64,000 nt of DNA from Candidatus Arsenophonus lipoptenae. GTDB lineage: Bacteria; Pseudomonadota; Gammaproteobacteria; Enterobacterales; Enterobacteriaceae. The translations under genes were made by a program, and so were the position numbers. This document shows, piece after piece, positions 41,340 through 50,501 of this stretch (the stretch's first letter is position 1; every line of letters begins with the position of its first letter). The notes beneath the pieces were generated by a model, which saw only the letters and a program-made list of their open reading frames with translations, was not told the origin of the DNA and did not search any database. The stretch is from the NCBI RefSeq assembly GCF_001534665.1, contig NZ_CP013920.1, positions 124,001 through 188,000 of the forward strand, in the 5' to 3' direction.

Positions 41340-41777
41340 ATGATACAAGAAGTAATACAATTTACTAATCGACATGCAATACTTAGTATAACATGGATTA
41401 CTTTATTATTATCTGTAATTATTTTGACCTTTAAAAATTTGCTGAGTAAAACAAAAAATATAACAAATATTCAAGCTATACAATTAATAAATAAAAGCGA
41501 TGCTATTACTATAGACATACGTCCAAATGATGATTTTTATAAAGGACATATTATTAATGCAATTAATTTGACCTCATTAGAAATAAAAAAAAATAATTTA
41601 AAAAAAATAGAAAATTACAAACAAAAATTCATTATTGTTGTATCAGCTAATGGTTTAGAATCATCTAAACCTGCTGATAAACTTGTACAATATGGTTTTA
41701 AGCATGTTTTTATTTTAAAAGAAGGAATAAAAGGATGGTATAATGAAAATTTACCATTAATATGCAATAAAAAATGA
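41340..41777 (+). CDS. yibN: YibN, membrane-anchored rhodanese-domain protein
   Basis: 145 residues (E. coli YibN 143). One N-terminal membrane helix (about 14-32, ILSITWITLLLSVIILTF) precedes a single rhodanese domain with IDIRPNDDFYKGHIINAINL and a C-terminal LKEGIKGWYNENLP. In the usual catalytic-Cys position of the active-site loop there is Ser (VVSANGLES), so sulfurtransferase activity is doubtful. The E. coli protein, as I recall it, also lacks Cys at exactly that place. It precedes secB by 87 bases; grxC, which lies between them in E. coli, is lost. Confidence 0.87.
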   Translation: MIQEVIQFTNRHAILSITWITLLLSVIILTFKNLLSKTKNITNIQAIQLINKSDAITIDIRPNDDFYKGHIINAINLTSLEIKKNNLKKIENYKQKFIIVVSANGLESSKPADKLVQYGFKHVFILKEGIKGWYNENLPLICNKK

Positions 41778-41864
41778 TCTATTTAATTAATAAATTAATA
41801 TAATTAATAAATTAATTTATATATATGCATATAATCATAAAAACATGCAAAGGTAATCAATATT

Positions 41865-42338
41865 ATGTCAGAACAAAATCATGAAAAAATAATATTCATT
41901 CAACGGATCTATAGTAAAGATATTTCATTTGAAGTACCTACTGCACCTAATATTTTTCAACAAAAATGGATGCCAGATATCAAATTAGATTTAGATACAT
42001 CTTCTACTCAATTATACAAACATATTTATGAAGTTATTGTACATATTACAGTTACTGCTAGCCTAACTAATGTAATTGCTTTTCTATGTGAAGTAAAACA
42101 AGCTGGTATTTTTTCTATTAATAATATTGAAAAAGAAAAAATGACACATTGCTTAGGAGTTTACTGTCCAAATATTTTATTTCCTTATGCACGAGAATGC
42201 ATTGCTAACTTAGTTAGCAGAGGAACTTTTCCACAACTAAACTTAGCACCTGTTAATTTTAATACATTATTTATGAACTATCTAAAACAACATTATTCTG
42301 ATAAAAATAATGATGTAACACATCATCAGGAATTCTAA
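41865..42338 (+). CDS. secB: protein-export chaperone SecB
   Basis: Tetrameric cytosolic chaperone that keeps preproteins unfolded and hands them to SecA. 157 residues (E. coli 155). It has [19 protein letters not shown] near the N terminus, and the highly conserved [19 protein letters not shown] followed by [16 protein letters not shown]. Its TAA shares one base with the gpsA ATG. Keeping SecB alongside BamB and a full LPS pathway suggests active outer-membrane export. Confidence 0.97.
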   Translation: MSEQNHEKIIFIQRIYSKDISFEVPTAPNIFQQKWMPDIKLDLDTSSTQLYKHIYEVIVHITVTASLTNVIAFLCEVKQAGIFSINNIEKEKMTHCLGVYCPNILFPYARECIANLVSRGTFPQLNLAPVNFNTLFMNYLKQHYSDKNNDVTHHQEF

Positions 42339-43363
42339 TGAATACTACTGTTTCAATAACAGTTATCGGTGCTGGATCTTATGGTACTGCATTGGCTATT
42401 ACACTTACTCGTAATGGTCATAAAGTATTTCTTTGGGGGCATAACCCTCAACATATAAAAAAATTACAAAAAGATAGATGTAATAAAAAATTTTTACCTG
42501 ATATTACATTTCCAGAAAATTTATTACCTGAAATTTCTTTAAAAAGAGCAATAAGTATAAGTCGCAATATATTAATAGTAGTTCCAAGCCATGTATTTAA
42601 TCAAGTACTGCAAAATATAAAACCATACTTGACAAAATATTCTCGTGTTATTTGGGCGACAAAAGGATTAGAACATGGTACTGGACGTCTATTACAAGAC
42701 GTAGCCAGGGAAATAATAGGAGATAAAATACCAATTGCTGTCCTTTCTGGACCAACTTTTGCTAAAGAATTAGCTATTGGTTTACCTACTGCTATTGTAA
42801 TATCTGCTTCCAATATTAAATTTAGTGAAGAATTACAATATATTTTTCATTGCAGTAAAAATGTTAGAGTATATAAAAATCAAGATATGATTGGAGTTCA
42901 ATTAGGAGGTGCAGTTAAAAATATTATTGCTATTGGGGCAGGTATGTCCGATGGTATCGGATTTGGTGCTAATACTCGTACAGCATTGATTACACGGGGG
43001 TTAGCAGAAATAAGTAGATTAGGCATAGCTATAGGTGCTAAATCATCTACATTTATGGGTATGGCTGGATTAGGGGATTTAGTTTTGACATGTACTGATA
43101 ACCAATCGCGTAATAGAAGATTTGGTATAATGCTAGGACAAGGAATGAAAATTAAAGATGTAGAAAAAAAAATTGGGCAAGTAGTTGAGGGATATTTAAA
43201 TATTAAAGAAGTTCATGCATTAGCAAAACGTGTTGGGGTTGAAATGCCTATTACCGAACAAATTTATCAAGTTTTATACGGCAATAAAAATATACTAGAA
43301 GCAGCATATACATTATTAAATAGACAAATTAAAGATGAAATTAATGATACATATACTATCTAA
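42338..43363 (+). CDS. gpsA: glycerol-3-phosphate dehydrogenase (NAD(P)+)
   Basis: Reduces dihydroxyacetone phosphate to sn-glycerol-3-phosphate. 341 residues (E. coli 339). NAD-binding [10 protein letters not shown] is at about 11-20. The active-site segments are [16 protein letters not shown] (with the catalytic Lys) and [20 protein letters not shown]. It overlaps secB by one base. sn-Glycerol-3-phosphate feeds phospholipids and is also the substrate of the TagD-type cytidylyltransferase that opens the O-antigen operon 0.9 kb downstream. cysE, next in E. coli, is absent. Confidence 0.97.
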   Translation: MNTTVSITVIGAGSYGTALAITLTRNGHKVFLWGHNPQHIKKLQKDRCNKKFLPDITFPENLLPEISLKRAISISRNILIVVPSHVFNQVLQNIKPYLTKYSRVIWATKGLEHGTGRLLQDVAREIIGDKIPIAVLSGPTFAKELAIGLPTAIVISASNIKFSEELQYIFHCSKNVRVYKNQDMIGVQLGGAVKNIIAIGAGMSDGIGFGANTRTALITRGLAEISRLGIAIGAKSSTFMGMAGLGDLVLTCTDNQSRNRRFGIMLGQGMKIKDVEKKIGQVVEGYLNIKEVHALAKRVGVEMPITEQIYQVLYGNKNILEAAYTLLNRQIKDEINDTYTI

Positions 43364-43939
43364 TTTACCAAAAATAATAAACTAAACTTATATCTTAATC
43401 TGTAGTAAAATACAACTAAACATAATAAAATTAACAAATTATTAAATATTGTTACTATCTGTTATGATATTATAATTAAATAAAATTTATTATATTAGTT
43501 TTTAAAACTCTATATAAAATCATATTATCAAATATACCGTTAATTTTAAAAAAATTACAATAGTAACTTACTAATATATTTAAAAATTAAATCTTAACAT
43601 ATTTCATATAAATATTATTTTAAATAATAAAAATTTTCTTTGATTTTTTTAAATTTTTAAAGATTGATATCTTATAAAAATGATATATACATATAAAAAC
43701 CAAATTTTAAGTATTATTATCATTAATAATATTTAATATTTTGTTATATTGATCAGTCGTCAAATTAATAAATAACTTAACTATAAGTTATAAATTAAAC
43801 TAAATTATCTAAAATAAAAAATTGTAAAAGTTATAATAATAAATAGCATTATATAGCTATAAATTCAATTATTACAAAATAGTATCTATTTAAATATATA
43901 AAACACATAAATAATTTAATATTCTAGTAAATAAACTTT

Positions 43940-43972
43940 ATAATAAATATTTTTATTAAAAATATTTATTAT
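43940..43972. repeat. perfect A/T palindrome, 16-bp arms
   Basis: 43940-43955 is the exact reverse complement of 43957-43972 around one T. All bases are A or T. It is the first of a pair preceding the O-antigen operon. Confidence 0.7.
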
Positions 43973-43988
43973 TTAATTGTAAATATAA

Positions 43989-44034
43989 AATTATCACTTA
44001 AGTATAAAATATATTTTATACTTAAGTGATAATT
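43989..44034. repeat. 46-bp perfect palindrome, 23-bp arms
   Basis: 43989-44011 is the exact reverse complement of 44012-44034 with no loop base; the arm contains TTATCACTTAAGTATAAAAT. This is the longest perfect palindrome I found. Its TATCACTT/AAGTGATA ends resemble those of the terminator hairpin at 5519-5549. A T-rich stretch follows on the minus strand but not on the plus strand. It could be a transcription punctuation hairpin, a cruciform or a dimeric operator. Confidence 0.75.
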
Positions 44035-44273
44035 AATACTGAAAATAAATCTAAAAATAATTTTTACATCAAATAAGCTAATGAAATATTTTAAATATTC
44101 AAACTATTTTTATTATAATAAAAAAATCTAATACAAAGTTATAATAGTCTAATATTAAATTGTTAAAATTTATATATTTAATATAGCAAATTATGTAGTA
44201 AATTTCAATTTTATATATTTTTTATAAAATTATATTTTAATTTTATTACGTATGCTCACTTATTAGATTAATC

Positions 44274-44672
44274 ATGAAAAATATTATTACTTTTGGAACA
44301 TTTGATGTTTTCCATGTTGGTCACATAAATATATTAGAGAGAGCCGCATCTTATGGAGATAATCTCATTGTTGGTATTTCATCAGATGAACTAAGTTTTA
44401 GCAAAAAGAAAAGATATCCTATATATTGTCAAAGTGATCGCATGAAAATTATTAATTCATTACGATGTGTAAATAAAGTTTTTATTGAAGAATATTTAGA
44501 ATTAAAATTAGATTATATAAAACAATATAATGCTACACTTTTAGTAATGGGGGACGATTGGATTGGTAGTTTTGATTGGGTTAAAAAAGTATGTGATGTT
44601 ATTTACTTACCAAGAACACCATCAATATCAACAACAGAAATTATTGAAATTGTAGGGTTAATGCCAAAATGA
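44274..44672 (+). CDS. tagD: glycerol-3-phosphate cytidylyltransferase (TagD/Gct family)
   Basis: Makes CDP-glycerol from CTP and sn-glycerol-3-phosphate. 132 residues, the usual size. The N-terminal GTFDVFHVGHINILERA contains the HxGH motif (H14, H17), and RTPSISTT (114-121) is the second nucleotide-binding motif (RTxxxSTT). The family is best known from Gram-positive teichoic acid synthesis but also occurs in Gram-negative O-antigen and capsule clusters. Its stop overlaps the next start (ATGA), so it is coupled to the glycerophosphotransferase. A role in modifying the O unit with glycerol phosphate follows from context. Confidence 0.9.
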   Translation: MKNIITFGTFDVFHVGHINILERAASYGDNLIVGISSDELSFSKKKRYPIYCQSDRMKIINSLRCVNKVFIEEYLELKLDYIKQYNATLLVMGDDWIGSFDWVKKVCDVIYLPRTPSISTTEIIEIVGLMPK

Positions 44673-45805
44673 TAAGCAGGAAAAAATTTATTAAAATTAT
44701 AAAAAAAATAATTAGTATTTTAAGTTTATTTATACCTAAAAATAACAAAAAAATAATATTTAAAAGCATACCAGATCTTTCAGGCAATGCTAAGGCATTG
44801 AGTGAATTTATTAGTAAAAACTGTCATGGTTATCAAATTCTTTGGTTAGTATCTAGTAATATAGAATCGGATAGTTTTAATGTTATTAAATCAGGAACGT
44901 TGAAATCGTTTTATCATTATTTTACAAGTAAATATGTTGTAACAACACACAATGAAATGATTGGGACTACATCAAGTTCACAAACTTATATCAGTTTATG
45001 GCATGGAATGCCATTAAAAAAAATAGGATATTTAGGGTTTGATAGCATTGGAATGGAGGACTATTCAGCTAATAGAATAGCAACATCAGAAATTACACGT
45101 TCTGTTATTTCTGCTTGTTTTAGAGAAAAAGCTAATAATATTTTTATAACTGGTCAGCCTAGAAATGATTTTCTATTTGAAAATCGTATTATAGACTTTA
45201 TAAATAACAATGATAAAAATAAAATAATCTTTACACCTACTTTTAGAGTAAATCAAAAATCATTAAAATATTCAGATGGTATTGCAATTAAGAATAATAA
45301 TTTTTTTCGTGTAACTGATTTTAATATAAAAATTTTAGATTCTTTTCTTGAAGAACAGAATGCAGAGCTTTTTATTAAGCTTCATCCTTTTGAAGAAAAC
45401 ACATTAATTTCCACTGAATTAACTAAAAATATAACTATAATAAAAACAGATATGCTACAAAAAAGAAATTTAGATATAAATCATTTGCTTAATAAGATGG
45501 ATATTTTAATTACAGATTACTCATCAATTTATTTTGATTATCTATTACTAGATCGACCTATTTGTTTTCTTATTCCTGATATTGATATATATCAATCTTT
45601 AAAAAATGGATTTATACTTGAACCAGTTAATTTTTGGATGCCGGGGGCACATATATTTAATCAATACTCATTACAGAATGAATTAAAAAAAATATTATCT
45701 GGTAAAGATAAATATCAGAAACAACGTGCTATAATTAACAATTTAATCAATTTTCATAAAGATGAGAATAGTAGTGAACGGGTATTCCAAAGATTTTTTT
45801 TCTAA
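44669..45805 (+). CDS. CDP-glycerol glycerophosphotransferase (TagB/TagF family)
   Basis: Transfers glycerol phosphate from CDP-glycerol to a sugar or poly(glycerol phosphate) acceptor at the inner face of the membrane. 378 residues. The family motifs are W111-H-G-M-P-L-K-K, TGQPRND (about 161-167), FTPTFR, IKLHPFE (about 236-242) and TDYSSIYFDYLLLDRP from about 282. A basic amphipathic N terminus may contact the membrane. It is one catalytic domain without the N-terminal half of TagF, so single addition is more likely than polymerisation. The next gene begins inside or just after its end. Confidence 0.87.
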   Translation: MISRKKFIKIIKKIISILSLFIPKNNKKIIFKSIPDLSGNAKALSEFISKNCHGYQILWLVSSNIESDSFNVIKSGTLKSFYHYFTSKYVVTTHNEMIGTTSSSQTYISLWHGMPLKKIGYLGFDSIGMEDYSANRIATSEITRSVISACFREKANNIFITGQPRNDFLFENRIIDFINNNDKNKIIFTPTFRVNQKSLKYSDGIAIKNNNFFRVTDFNIKILDSFLEEQNAELFIKLHPFEENTLISTELTKNITIIKTDMLQKRNLDINHLLNKMDILITDYSSIYFDYLLLDRPICFLIPDIDIYQSLKNGFILEPVNFWMPGAHIFNQYSLQNELKKILSGKDKYQKQRAIINNLINFHKDENSSERVFQRFFF

Positions 45806-46049
45806 AATAAATAAAAAAATAAAAATTAAGATTTTATTAGGAGATATCTCTTCAAGAGGTGGGATAGAGAAAGTATCTATTTCTTTAGCCAATGTACTTT
45901 CAAATAATTATGACATTACAATAATAAGCTTATATAAATCTAATCCAGAAATATATTTTAAATTATCAAAAAATGTTAATATTTATATATTACACGATGG
46001 ATATGAAGAAAGCATGTATAATAGAAAAAAAAATTTATTCAAGGAATGA
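45762..46049 (+). CDS. glycosyltransferase family 4, N-terminal part (frame broken at a nine-A run)
   Basis: 95 residues corresponding to the N-terminal GT4 (GT-B fold) segment. KIKILLGDISSRGGIEKVS is the typical start, with the GG-x-E acceptor loop. The frame passes a nine-A run at 46025-46033 and hits TGA at 46047-46049. The remaining transferase follows in the next frame, and one extra A would join them into a single protein. The start is uncertain. ATG 45762 or GTG 45774 both lie inside the preceding gene. The natural homologue start (MKIKILLGD) would need an ATG where ATA now stands. Either a broken gene rescued by slippage or a true split enzyme. Confidence 0.6.
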   Translation: MRIVVNGYSKDFFSKINKKIKIKILLGDISSRGGIEKVSISLANVLSNNYDITIISLYKSNPEIYFKLSKNVNIYILHDGYEESMYNRKKNLFKE

Positions 46050-46900
46050 TATTTGATTTACGATATATATATAAAAAAAATAAATTATTAAAAAAAGTCA
46101 TTAATAACAATGATATTATCATATCCAGTGATACAAAAATGTCATTTTTAGCAAAATTATCTAGTAGTAGATATATTGTTGCAATTGAACATTTTGAATA
46201 TGATATCATAAATCCACTTTTAAAATATATTCGAAAAATTATCTATAAAAAAATTTCAGCAGTTATTACATTAACTAATGAAGATGTAAAGAAATATTCT
46301 TGGTTACCAAAAAATAAGCACAAAATTATTCCAAATATTGTTGAAATTCCAAAAGAAAAAAATTTTTTAAAAAAAAGTAAAAAAGTATTAGCTATCGGAC
46401 GTTTTGTTGAGCAAAAAGGATTTGATCTTTTACTTTCTGCATGGTCTAAAATTTCAACTGAAGGATGGTCATTAACTATAGTTGGAGATGGTAAAGATAA
46501 ATTTTTATTGCAAAAAATTATCAAAAATAATGAATTAAATAATGTATTTCTGGTTCCTTTTACAAAAAAAATAGAAAACCATTACAAACAAGCTGAAATA
46601 TTTATTTTATCGTCACGTTATGAAGGATTAGGAATGGTTCTTCTTGAAGCTCTCTCATATAGCATACCATGTATAAGTTTTAATTGCCCTGCAGGGCCTA
46701 AAACAATTCTTAATAAGAATAATGGAATTTTAGTTAAATCTGGAAGTATTAAAGAATTATCAATAGCAATAGAAAACCTTATGAAGGATGAAAATTTAAG
46801 GAAATTATATTCAAATAAAGCATTATCTAGTATTAAAGAATATAACAAAGAGCAAATATTAAAACTTTGGATTAAAACAATCGAGCAAATATACAAATGA
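46046..46900 (+). CDS. glycosyltransferase family 4, C-terminal part
   Basis: 284 residues with the donor-binding Rossmann half of a GT4 enzyme. It has VLAIGRFVEQKGFDLLLSAW, LTIVGDGKDK and SSRYEGLGMVLLEALSYSIP (the E-x7-E type motif). It can start at ATG 46046, overlapping the stop of the N-terminal part as ATGA. In this frame the codons just before that ATG (back to TAG at 46022) also read sensibly as KKKFIQG, as expected from a single gene interrupted at the A run. Sugar specificity is unknown. The stop overlaps the next gene (ATGA). Confidence 0.72.
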   Translation: MIFDLRYIYKKNKLLKKVINNNDIIISSDTKMSFLAKLSSSRYIVAIEHFEYDIINPLLKYIRKIIYKKISAVITLTNEDVKKYSWLPKNKHKIIPNIVEIPKEKNFLKKSKKVLAIGRFVEQKGFDLLLSAWSKISTEGWSLTIVGDGKDKFLLQKIIKNNELNNVFLVPFTKKIENHYKQAEIFILSSRYEGLGMVLLEALSYSIPCISFNCPAGPKTILNKNNGILVKSGSIKELSIAIENLMKDENLRKLYSNKALSSIKEYNKEQILKLWIKTIEQIYK

Positions 46901-47946
46901 ATGTATTATATGATTTTATTTTTATTACTAATATTCCTGCATTTTACAAAGTTAATCTATTAAATAGATTAGCAAAAAATTGTTCTATAAAAACAATTTT
47001 TATAGGGAAAAAATCAAAAATAAGAAATAATGATTTTTATAATTATCACCATGAATTTGATAGTGAATATATAAATAATGGAAATTTTGAGGATAGAAAT
47101 AAGTTAAAAACATTTATTAAAATATATAAAATCATAAAAAATATTAAATATAATAAACTAATTTATCCTGGATGGGAAATAAAAGAATTGTTTTTTTTAT
47201 CTTTTTTAGCAAAAAAAAATAATAATTCAATTATTATTGAAAGCACTATAAATGATACAAATATACAAGGTTATACATGGATTTTAAAAAAAATTTTTAT
47301 TAATAGGATGAGTTCGGCATATATTTGTGGAAATATGCAAAAAAAAATACTTGAAAAAACAAAATTTAAAGGAAAAATTATTATGACATATGGTGTAGGT
47401 ATTCCTAATTATATTAAATATCCTTTAAAAAATTATAATAAAAAAAAAAATAAATTAACACTAACTTATTTATATGTTGGAAGATTATCTAAAGAAAAAA
47501 ATTTATCATTTTTAATAAAAATTTTTAATAAAAGATCAGAAAAATTAATTATTGTTGGTGATGGTCAAGAATTTTATAATTTAAAAAAACAGGCTAATAA
47601 TAATATTATTTTTTTAGGTTATATTAATAATAAAAATTTAAATAAAATTTATAAATTAGTAGATGTGTTTATTTTACCATCAATATCAGAACCATGGGGT
47701 TTAGTAATAGAAGAAGCTCTTGTTTTTAATTTACCTATAATAATAAGCAACAGAGTAGGATGCAAAGAAACTTTAGCTTTAAACAAAATTGGATTAATCT
47801 TTGATATCAATAATAATAATTCATTAAAAAAATGTTTAGATGATATGAATAAAAATTATAAAAAATATTTTAAATATGTAAGTAATGTAAATATGAATTC
47901 TGTATACAATAGACAAGTAAATTCTTATTTAGAATCCATTTCTTAA
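46897..47946 (+). CDS. glycosyltransferase family 4
   Basis: 349-residue GT4 enzyme of the O-antigen operon. It begins MNVLYDFIFITNIPAFYKVNLL and has YVGRLSKEKNLSFLIK and LIIVGDGQEF. The donor site reads PSISEPWGLVIEEALVFNLPIIIS. It overlaps the previous gene by four bases. It should act on the undecaprenyl-linked O unit at the cytoplasmic face; acceptor and donor sugar cannot be read from sequence. Very A-rich codon use, like the whole operon. Confidence 0.78.
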   Translation: MNVLYDFIFITNIPAFYKVNLLNRLAKNCSIKTIFIGKKSKIRNNDFYNYHHEFDSEYINNGNFEDRNKLKTFIKIYKIIKNIKYNKLIYPGWEIKELFFLSFLAKKNNNSIIIESTINDTNIQGYTWILKKIFINRMSSAYICGNMQKKILEKTKFKGKIIMTYGVGIPNYIKYPLKNYNKKKNKLTLTYLYVGRLSKEKNLSFLIKIFNKRSEKLIIVGDGQEFYNLKKQANNNIIFLGYINNKNLNKIYKLVDVFILPSISEPWGLVIEEALVFNLPIIISNRVGCKETLALNKIGLIFDINNNNSLKKCLDDMNKNYKKYFKYVSNVNMNSVYNRQVNSYLESIS

Positions 47947-47953
47947 AATAAAA

Positions 47954-49345
47954 ATGCAATCTAGAACACTAAAAAATTTTTTAAATTATGCTATAGGGGA
48001 TATATTAATTAAAGGATTTTTATTCATATCAATGCCTATATTTTCATATTTATTTGATCCAATTCAATATGGATATTACTCTCTTATAAATAATTCAATA
48101 ATAATTTTATATGTATTTATAAGTTTAAATTTACAAAATGCAGTAATCAATAGATGTATGATAACCAAAAAAAATCTTTATAGTTATTTGTCAACTATAA
48201 TTTATTTTATTATACCATTTCAAATAATATTAATATTATTTGAACCTTTTTATAGTGCATTCATTAGCTATTATCTTGGCATAAATCAAAAAGATTTTAT
48301 ATTTATATTAATAATATGTATAATGTTGACATATATATATATATATACTGCATATCTTCAAGCATCAAGTCAAAGTTATCACTATATCATGATTAATACG
48401 ATTTCGAAAATTATCGAAACAATCTTAATTTTTTACTTTGCATACTTTTTGACATCAAATAAATACATGTCAAAAATATATGCACAAATAATTATCAATA
48501 TTATAATTATAATATATATAATAGTATCATTTAAATTTAAATTTAGCAAATTTAAATTTAAATATTTAAAAGAAGCATTAATATTTTCAATACCATTAAT
48601 GGGACACGTTATATCAAATGCACTATTAGCTCAAATTGATAAAATTATCATAAGTAAATTTATTGGATTATATGACGCTGGAATTTATTCTTTTACATAT
48701 AACTTTAGTATTTGTATTATCATTATTATTATAGCATGGAATTCTGCATGGCGGCCAAATTTTTATTATTTTTTAAATAATAAAAATTATTGTGTCATAA
48801 AGAAAATAACATATGGTAGTACAATATTAATTTTTTTAACTTGTATAATTAGCATGTTATTTTCTAAAGAAATGATTTATTTTTTAAGTAGTTATAAATA
48901 TCATAGCAGTATACCCATACTACCATTAATAATTATTGGAAATGCATTAATTCATATTTATCTAATTTATGTTAATTTTCTTTTTTATAAAAGAAAGACA
49001 ATCATTATTTCTTGTGCTACATTTGGAGTATTAATTATTAATATAATACTAAATTACTATTTAGTTCCTAAATTTAATATTACAGGATCTGCTTGCTCAA
49101 CAATTATCTCTTACTTCTTCTTAGCATTGCTAAACTACTCAATAACAACATATATTACTAAAAATAATATTATTTCATTTAAATATCTTATTTTCTATAC
49201 AATAGGATTGTTATCAACATATCCAATAATTTTATATTTAAATAATTTAAATTTAATTATAAGTTTACTCATTAAATTTATTATTTTTAGTATTATCATC
49301 ATGTTTATCAAAAAATTTGCAATTCTGAAATTATTAAATAATTAA
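47954..49345 (+). CDS. wzx: O-antigen flippase Wzx
   Basis: 463 residues with about 12-14 hydrophobic helices and few charged residues between them, typical of the polysaccharide-transport branch of the MATE/MOP superfamily. It begins RTLKNFLNYAIGDILIKGF. The segment ISNALLAQIDKIIISKFIGLYDAGIYS is a family hallmark. It should flip the undecaprenyl-PP-linked repeat unit to the periplasmic face for Wzy polymerisation. One base separates it from wzy. Confidence 0.85.
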   Translation: MQSRTLKNFLNYAIGDILIKGFLFISMPIFSYLFDPIQYGYYSLINNSIIILYVFISLNLQNAVINRCMITKKNLYSYLSTIIYFIIPFQIILILFEPFYSAFISYYLGINQKDFIFILIICIMLTYIYIYTAYLQASSQSYHYIMINTISKIIETILIFYFAYFLTSNKYMSKIYAQIIINIIIIIYIIVSFKFKFSKFKFKYLKEALIFSIPLMGHVISNALLAQIDKIIISKFIGLYDAGIYSFTYNFSICIIIIIIAWNSAWRPNFYYFLNNKNYCVIKKITYGSTILIFLTCIISMLFSKEMIYFLSSYKYHSSIPILPLIIIGNALIHIYLIYVNFLFYKRKTIIISCATFGVLIINIILNYYLVPKFNITGSACSTIISYFFLALLNYSITTYITKNNIISFKYLIFYTIGLLSTYPIILYLNNLNLIISLLIKFIIFSIIIMFIKKFAILKLLNN

Positions 49346-49346
49346 T

Positions 49347-50501
49347 ATGATGATTTATACTTTATATTCTATAATAATATTATTAATTGCTAATATTGAT
49401 GTCACTTATAGAAAAAATAAACTAATAACTAAATATATTTTATTTGCACTTATTATCTTGGTAGTTGGTTTACGTTACGAATTAGGTGTAGATTGGTTGT
49501 TTTATAGAAACATATTTAATGGCAATAATAAAAATACATTAATAATAGAATTTGGATATAAATTATTATCTTCATTTATAAGTTTTCTTGGTTTTAATTT
49601 TTGGCTTTTTGTATGTATGATAAATATATTTATATTATTAATACTTTATCATTTTTTTAAAAAATATTCACCATTCCCATTTTTTTGTTTAAGTATTTAT
49701 TTTATTTCATCGTTTGGATTTAATATTGAAGCATTAAGACAAATAATTGCAGTTGCAATTATTTATATTGCATTAAATTGTTACTTAAACAACAAAAAAA
49801 AATATTATACAATTTTATGTTTATTAGCTTCATCTTTTCATATATCTGCAATATTATTTTTAATTTTACCATTTATAGATTGTCATTTTTTTAATCAATT
49901 AATGAAAATCGGCACTCTAATTGGTTTAGTCATACCTACTATAGATTTCTATCCTATGAAAATAATTTTCATTATATTAGATTTACTACCAAATAATGCA
50001 TTTTTAGAAAAAATACTATTTTATTTTTTACATGAAAATACTAGTAATTTATTTTCATTTAACTTAATATTTAAAATCGTAATAATCTTTTATTACTTTT
50101 TTAAAAAAAAATATATTTGCTATGAATTAATGAACAAAAGAATATCATTAAAAACATTATTTAGTTTAGAATCTCTTATATTAATAATGCTAATTATTAA
50201 TATTTATTTTAGCAAATGTGGAACAATAACATCTAGAATAAACGAGTATTTTGCACCAATATTTATTTTATTAGTCAGTTATTTAATTATGATTAATAAA
50301 GAATTAATTAACAAATTTATATTTTCGTTTGCATTTTCATGTTGCATATTAATTTCTTTTATTAGATTTAGTTTAAATGATTATTTTCAAAAACAATATA
50401 TTCCATATAGAAATTATCTTTATTTTATAATAAATAAGAATGAAAATTCTTCTACTAGAGAACAATCTGTAAGATTACATTGGATTGAAAGGAAAAAATA
50501 A
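49347..50501 (+). CDS. wzy: O-antigen polymerase Wzy (EpsG-like)
   Basis: 384 residues, about ten or more membrane helices. The N-terminal VVGLRYELGVDWLFYRNIF and the segment FNIEALRQIIAVAIIYIAL, followed by SSFHISAILFLILPF, match the EpsG/Wzy-type polymerase family. It links repeat units in the periplasm on the lipid carrier. Assignment as polymerase rests on topology, the EpsG motifs and its place right after wzx. It shares one base with the next gene. Confidence 0.82.
   Translation: MMIYTLYSIIILLIANIDVTYRKNKLITKYILFALIILVVGLRYELGVDWLFYRNIFNGNNKNTLIIEFGYKLLSSFISFLGFNFWLFVCMINIFILLILYHFFKKYSPFPFFCLSIYFISSFGFNIEALRQIIAVAIIYIALNCYLNNKKKYYTILCLLASSFHISAILFLILPFIDCHFFNQLMKIGTLIGLVIPTIDFYPMKIIFIILDLLPNNAFLEKILFYFLHENTSNLFSFNLIFKIVIIFYYFFKKKYICYELMNKRISLKTLFSLESLILIMLIINIYFSKCGTITSRINEYFAPIFILLVSYLIMINKELINKFIFSFAFSCCILISFIRFSLNDYFQKQYIPYRNYLYFIINKNENSSTREQSVRLHWIERKK

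Larger units (their letters stand above)
43364..44273. other. leader spacer before the O-antigen operon
   Basis: 910 A/T-rich bases between gpsA and the first O-antigen gene. No coding remnant, JUMPstart or ops-like GGCGGTAG sequence is seen. Its outstanding content is two large perfect palindromes, 43940-43972 and 43989-44034, 16 bases apart. The operon promoter is presumably in the last 240 bases. Confidence 0.5.

Noticed and set aside
43364-44273. JUMPstart/ops element for RfaH control of the O-antigen operon
   Set aside because: No GGCGGTAG-type core is present in the 910-base leader on the plus strand.
46243-46896. Two 92-93 codon minus-strand frames opposite the split glycosyltransferase
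   Set aside because: Both are antisense to the conserved GT4 donor domain and have no recognisable product.
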